Of a stretch of DNA of 35,617 nucleotides, positions 32,190-35,617 are shown piece by piece (within the stretch, counting starts at the first letter, position 1; every line of letters starts with the position of its first letter). The stretch comes from Occultella aeris. Lineage in GTDB: Bacteria > Actinomycetota > Actinomycetes > Actinomycetales > Beutenbergiaceae. Where the stretch lies: NCBI RefSeq assembly GCF_902703175.1, contig NZ_CACRYJ010000008.1:1-35617 (forward strand), written 5' to 3'. The translations under genes and the position numbers were made by a program. The notes below the pieces were generated by a model that was given only the letters and a program-made list of their open reading frames with translations, was not told the origin of the DNA and made no database searches.

Positions 32190-32836
32190 TCTCGATCCTG
32201 CTCGCGGACGACCATCCCGTGGTGCGCGCCGGCCTCAAGGCAGTCCTGGAGACCGAGCCGGACCTACGCGTGGTGGCGCAGGCCGGCACGGCCGACGAGG
32301 CGGTGCGCGCCGCCGTCGAACTGACGTCAGCCGAACCGCCCGGGCTGGACGTGGTGTTGATGGACCTGCAGTTCGGCAACGTGAGCGCCGAGATGGCCGG
32401 AGTCGACGCCACCGCCCGGATCGCTGCGCTGCCCCGGGCACCCCGGGTCCTCATCCTGACCACCTATGACACCGACGCGGACATCCTTGCGGCCGTCGAG
32501 GCGGGCGCGTCGGGCTACCTGCTCAAGGATGCCCCGCCCGAGGAGCTGCTCGCGGCCGTGCGGACGGCGGCGGCGGGGCAGTCGGCGCTCGCGCCGGCGG
32601 TGGCACTGCGGCTGATGGACCGGATGCGGGCGCCGGACCGGTCGCTGTCGCGGCGGGAGACCGAGGTCCTCACCCTGGTGGCCGCAGGTCGCTCCAACCA
32701 GCAGATCGCCCGGGAACTGTTCATCTCCGAGGCGACGGTGAAGTCCCACCTGGTGCACATCTTCACCAAGCTCGGGGTGGACTCGCGGACCGCGGCGACC
32801 GCGGCGGGGCGCAGCCGGGGTCTGATCAGGCGGTGA
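32186..32836 (+). CDS. NarL/LuxR-type response regulator
   Basis: 216 aa, GTG start at 32186 coupled to the kinase stop. The receiver domain has the acidic pair LLADDHP, the phospho-acceptor Asp in VVLMDLQ, the switch Thr in ILTTYDT and Lys in YLLKDAP. The C-terminal LuxR helix-turn-helix reads LSRRETEVLTLVAAGRSNQQ, then IARELFISEATVKSHLVHIF. The insertion NVSAEMAGVDA after the phospho-acceptor is slightly longer than usual. The likely target is the divergent ABC transporter. Confidence 0.95.
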   Translation: MISILLADDHPVVRAGLKAVLETEPDLRVVAQAGTADEAVRAAVELTSAEPPGLDVVLMDLQFGNVSAEMAGVDATARIAALPRAPRVLILTTYDTDADILAAVEAGASGYLLKDAPPEELLAAVRTAAAGQSALAPAVALRLMDRMRAPDRSLSRRETEVLTLVAAGRSNQQIARELFISEATVKSHLVHIFTKLGVDSRTAATAAGRSRGLIRR

Positions 32837-33547
32837 TCACTGCGCCAGCGGGTCGTACCCGACGTTGAGCCACAGGTGCCGCGGGATCTGCTCGATGAAC
32901 CCGTAGAGCAGATTGAGGTAGGGGTCGATGTTCTGCAACTCCTGAGATCCGTGGATCCAGAGGAAGACGTCGCGACCCTCGATCGTGATGTTGCGTCCGA
33001 CTGCGTCGGGCTGCAGCAGCCGCTCCATCATCCGGGGATGGATCAGGTCGAACGGGAACTGGCCCGGCGGGCCCTGGATCCGCCAGGCTTCGTTGAAGGC
33101 GACGGACTCGAACTCGATGTCCTGACCGCCGAAGAACTTCGCGATCGAGGTGCCCGCACCGTCCGGGCTCAACTGCACCCAGGGCAGCGGGACCGGCAAC
33201 TGCAGCGCGACCACGTGGTGGGTGTGCGTGGTGCTGTTCTTGCCGTTGCTGGTGACGTAGGTGTAGCTGAAACTCAACACCTGCCTGCCGTGGAAGTTCC
33301 CGGTGAAGACCTCCGAGGCCCGTCGCGATCCCCCTCGCCCGAACGGCGGGCTCTGCCAACGTCGCTCCAGGCCGTCCACCCGCGGGGTGTACTGCCAGCC
33401 CCGCGCTACGGCCCACTGGTGGTTCGCGGCGTGCCGGCGCTGGTTCGCGCGGCGTACCAGCACGACCACGAGGACGATGAGCCCCACGGGCACCACGAAG
33501 AAGAGCAGCGAGATGATCCCGCCGGCGAAGAGCGCCCCCGGATCCAT
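32837..33547 (-). CDS. Membrane-anchored protein, tandem paralog A
   Basis: 236 aa. One N-terminal membrane helix (about 9-31), then a soluble domain with RWQSPPFGRGGSRRASEVFT, LPWVQLSPDGAG, KFFGGQDIEFES, HPRMMERLL and YLNLLYGFIEQIPRHLWLNV. About two-thirds of the soluble domain is identical to the protein encoded at 33599. No characterised family is recognised; a DUF3137-like relation is possible but unproven. It probably faces the cytoplasm (basic RRANQRRH after the helix). Confidence 0.8.
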   Translation of the reverse strand: MDPGALFAGGIISLLFFVVPVGLIVLVVVLVRRANQRRHAANHQWAVARGWQYTPRVDGLERRWQSPPFGRGGSRRASEVFTGNFHGRQVLSFSYTYVTSNGKNSTTHTHHVVALQLPVPLPWVQLSPDGAGTSIAKFFGGQDIEFESVAFNEAWRIQGPPGQFPFDLIHPRMMERLLQPDAVGRNITIEGRDVFLWIHGSQELQNIDPYLNLLYGFIEQIPRHLWLNVGYDPLAQ

Positions 33548-33598
33548 GCGATGTCTCCCCTGCCTCTGGTCGTGATGATCTTTGAGTTTCCGGGCCGG

Positions 33599-34297
33599 TC
33601 ACTCGGCCAGCGGATCGTGTCCGACGTTGAGCCACAGGTGCCGCGGCACCCGTTGGACGATCCCGTACAGCAGGTTCAGGTAGGAGTCGACGTACTCGAT
33701 CCGCTGCCGGCCGTTCGCCCACAGGAAGATGTCCTGGCCCTCGACGGTGATCGCCCGGCCGACGGCGTCCCCCTGGAGCAGTCGCTCCATCATCCGGGGG
33801 TGGATGAAGTCGTAGGCGAACCGGGAGGAGGCAGCCTTCACCCGCCACGAGTCGTTGAAGGAGGCGGACTCGAACTCGATGTCCTGACCGCCGAAGAACT
33901 TCGCGATCGCCGCGCCGGCACCCTCCGGCGTCAGCTGCACCCAGGGCAGCTCCGCCGGCAGATGCAGCGACACCACGTGGAAGGGGTGGGTGCTCCTGCT
34001 CTTCCCGCTACCGGTCGTGTAGGTGTAGTTGAAGCTGAGGGCCTGCTCGCCCTGGAAGACCCCGGTGAGCACCTCACTCGCGCGTCGGGAGCTGCCCTGC
34101 CGGAACGGCGGGCTCTGCCATCGGTTCACCAGGGCGGGGACGGTCGCGGTGTAGGTCCAGCCGCGCCCGGCGGCCCAGGCCCGAAGCGCCTCCTGGCGTT
34201 TCTTGTTCGCGCGCCAGCCGACGATGGCCACGACCACGAAGATCACCACGAAGACGATCCAGAAGCCGCCCTGGAAGAAGCCTGCGTCCCCTGACAT
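33599..34297 (-). CDS. Membrane-anchored protein, tandem paralog B
   Basis: 232 aa, N-terminal helix (about 8-26) followed by WRANKKRQ and a soluble domain sharing RWQSPPF, SRRASEV, LPWVQLTPEGAG, KFFGGQDIEFES, IHPRMMERLL, DAVGRAITVEGQDIFLW and PRHLWLNVGHDPLAE with paralog A. Differences concentrate in the N-terminal helix and in the GPPGQ/AASSR stretch. The 51-base gap suggests a shared transcript. Function unknown. Confidence 0.8.
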   Translation of the reverse strand: MSGDAGFFQGGFWIVFVVIFVVVAIVGWRANKKRQEALRAWAAGRGWTYTATVPALVNRWQSPPFRQGSSRRASEVLTGVFQGEQALSFNYTYTTGSGKSRSTHPFHVVSLHLPAELPWVQLTPEGAGAAIAKFFGGQDIEFESASFNDSWRVKAASSRFAYDFIHPRMMERLLQGDAVGRAITVEGQDIFLWANGRQRIEYVDSYLNLLYGIVQRVPRHLWLNVGHDPLAE

Positions 34298-34480
34298 CCG
34301 GATCTCTCCTGTTCATGGTCGTCGGACCGTGCTGACAAACGTCCAGCAGCGTAGCAACGAAGGTGCCGCCGGCCGGAGCGCGAACCGGGGCAGAACTCCC
34401 CAGCGGCCGCGTCCCACCGGCCACCGGCGACGCACGTAAATGTCTGGCGCACCGGGTGGGAGGAGGTTCACCCTCGAGTC

Positions 34481-35599
34481 ATGGACACCATCGCCACCAC
34501 GTTCCGGATCAGCGAGGCACCGACGCCCGCTCGTTCCGACGAGACCCCCGACTGGCGGGTTCGCGGCGCCGTCGCCGTGAGCGCCGCAGGTGTGCTCGAG
34601 ATCCTGGGCAACACCGACCTGGCCGACACCGCGGAGACCGTCACCGCCTCGCGCGCCAACCAGAAGACCGCCGAGAAGCACCTGCTCGTCGGCCTCGACG
34701 CCGCTGCCCCCGACGGCGACCCCGACTCCGTCCTCGGCGCCGCGTGGGTGTACCTGCCGCTGAAGGACAACACTCACATGGCCTTCATCGAGGTCGAGGT
34801 CCTCGCCGGGGCACGACGGCACGGCCTCGGTGCCCAGCTCTGGGATGCCGCCGTGGTGATCGCGCGGGGTGCGGGACGCACCAAGGTCATGGCCGACGCC
34901 GGCATCACCACCGAGCCCGACGCTGATTCTCCGGATGCGATGGTGCCGCCGACCGGAACCGGCCGCTTCGACGGCAGCACCCCCGGCGCCCGGTTCGCGC
35001 TGTCTCGCGGCTTCACCCTGGAGCAGGTGGAGCGCCACTCGCAGGTGCAGCTGCCGGTGGACCCCGAGACGCTGGTGCGGTACCGGCGGGAATCACAGGC
35101 GAAGGCCGGGTCCGACTACGACCTGGTCACCTGGCAGGGACCGGTGCCGCCGGAGTGGGTCGAGCAGTACTGCGTGCTGCAGACCCGGATGAGCACCGAC
35201 GCACCGTCCGCCGGCCTCGACCTGCAGGAGGAGGTGTGGGACGCCGAGCGGGTCGCGAACCTCGACCAGACCCGCGCGGCGATGGGCAAGATGACCTACA
35301 CCACGGCCGCCCGGCACATCCCCACCGGCACCCTCGCCGGCTACACCGAGATCGACACGGCCCCCGGCAAGCCGGACGTGCTCTATCAGGAGAACACCCT
35401 GGTGCTGGCCGAGCACCGCGGCAGGCGGCTGGGCATGCTGGTCAAGGCCGCGAACCTCGAGGTGATCGCCCGCGAGGTCCCGGATGCCCGCCGGGTGCAC
35501 ACCTGGAACGCCGAGGAGAACAACTACATGCTCGACATCAACGTGGCCCTCGGCTTCCGCCAGGCGAGCGTGTGGGCCGCCTGGCAGCTCACCCTCTGA
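34481..35599 (+). CDS. Double-GNAT acetyltransferase
   Basis: 372 aa. The first GNAT lobe (about 30-170) has FIEVEVLAGARRHGLGAQLW; the second (about 195-372) has TLVLAEHRGRRLGMLVKAAN, followed by WNAEENNYMLDINVALGFRQ near the end. This is the duplicated layout seen in mycothiol-synthase-like and many actinomycete GNATs, but length and motifs do not identify it as MshD. The GGAGGAGG block lies ~14 bases from the ATG, farther than usual. It ends 18 bases before the window edge. Confidence 0.88.
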   Translation: MDTIATTFRISEAPTPARSDETPDWRVRGAVAVSAAGVLEILGNTDLADTAETVTASRANQKTAEKHLLVGLDAAAPDGDPDSVLGAAWVYLPLKDNTHMAFIEVEVLAGARRHGLGAQLWDAAVVIARGAGRTKVMADAGITTEPDADSPDAMVPPTGTGRFDGSTPGARFALSRGFTLEQVERHSQVQLPVDPETLVRYRRESQAKAGSDYDLVTWQGPVPPEWVEQYCVLQTRMSTDAPSAGLDLQEEVWDAERVANLDQTRAAMGKMTYTTAARHIPTGTLAGYTEIDTAPGKPDVLYQENTLVLAEHRGRRLGMLVKAANLEVIAREVPDARRVHTWNAEENNYMLDINVALGFRQASVWAAWQLTL

Positions 35600-35617
35600 G
35601 CCGGTCGACCCCACCTG

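Noticed and set aside
1-35617. CRISPR arrays, insertion sequences, prophage genes or rRNA operons
   Set aside because: No spaced direct-repeat array, transposase, integrase or rRNA sequence was recognised on either strand.

Overview
The window is a GC-rich actinomycete chromosome segment, probably Micrococcales or a relative. The evidence is G/C-dominated third codon positions, frequent GTG starts, and a dnaK-grpE-dnaJ-hspR cluster preceded by a perfect HspR operator (HAIR), a hallmark of Actinomycetota. No phage, insertion sequence, CRISPR array, rRNA or tRNA gene is visible. The first ~150 bases are poly-C runs and look like a contig end.

Layout: (1) 153-2015, a LacI regulator and a DUF4282 membrane protein. 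(2) 2222-6305, the autoregulated heat-shock operon hspR-dnaJ-grpE-dnaK, read leftwards. (3) 6557-8030, an archaeal-type aspartyl-tRNA synthetase. Its leader folds as a translational T-box with an ultrashort Stem I, a GAC (Asp) codon in the loop, a TGGC bulge matching an Asp tRNA end, and a hairpin hiding the ribosome binding site. (4) 8031-15202, a gene-poor stretch with a probable PHP-domain remnant, then small accessory genes (DoxX-like, membrane protein, N-formylglutamate amidohydrolase-like, DinB, two GNATs, a small Cys/His protein, a CGNR zinc-finger protein, a cupin and a P-loop kinase). (5) 15267-17855, an ABC-2 exporter divergent from a TetR regulator, with three 13-bp palindromes exactly 17 bp apart over both promoters. 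(6) 18024-23334, a two-repeat DUF1540 protein, a RidA-like protein, a YCII/DGPF protein coupled to an ECF42-type sigma factor, an APH-like phosphotransferase, and an ECF41-type sigma factor divergent from an NAD(P)-binding epimerase. (7) 23337-28777, a GNAT, a methyltransferase, a DUF4349 lipoprotein, an SDR39U1 epimerase, a coupled membrane/coiled-coil pair and a VOC protein. (8) 28782-32836, a MacB-type ABC transporter divergent from a NarL-type two-component system. (9) 32837-35599, two tandem paralogous membrane-anchored proteins and a double-GNAT protein.

The common theme is local regulation: HspR feedback, tRNA sensing, a TetR/exporter switch, two sigma factors whose regulatory domains are fused to them, and a two-component/ABC module. 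The strongest finding is the Asp T-box, followed by the triple TetR operator. Functions come from motif reading only; no searches were run.
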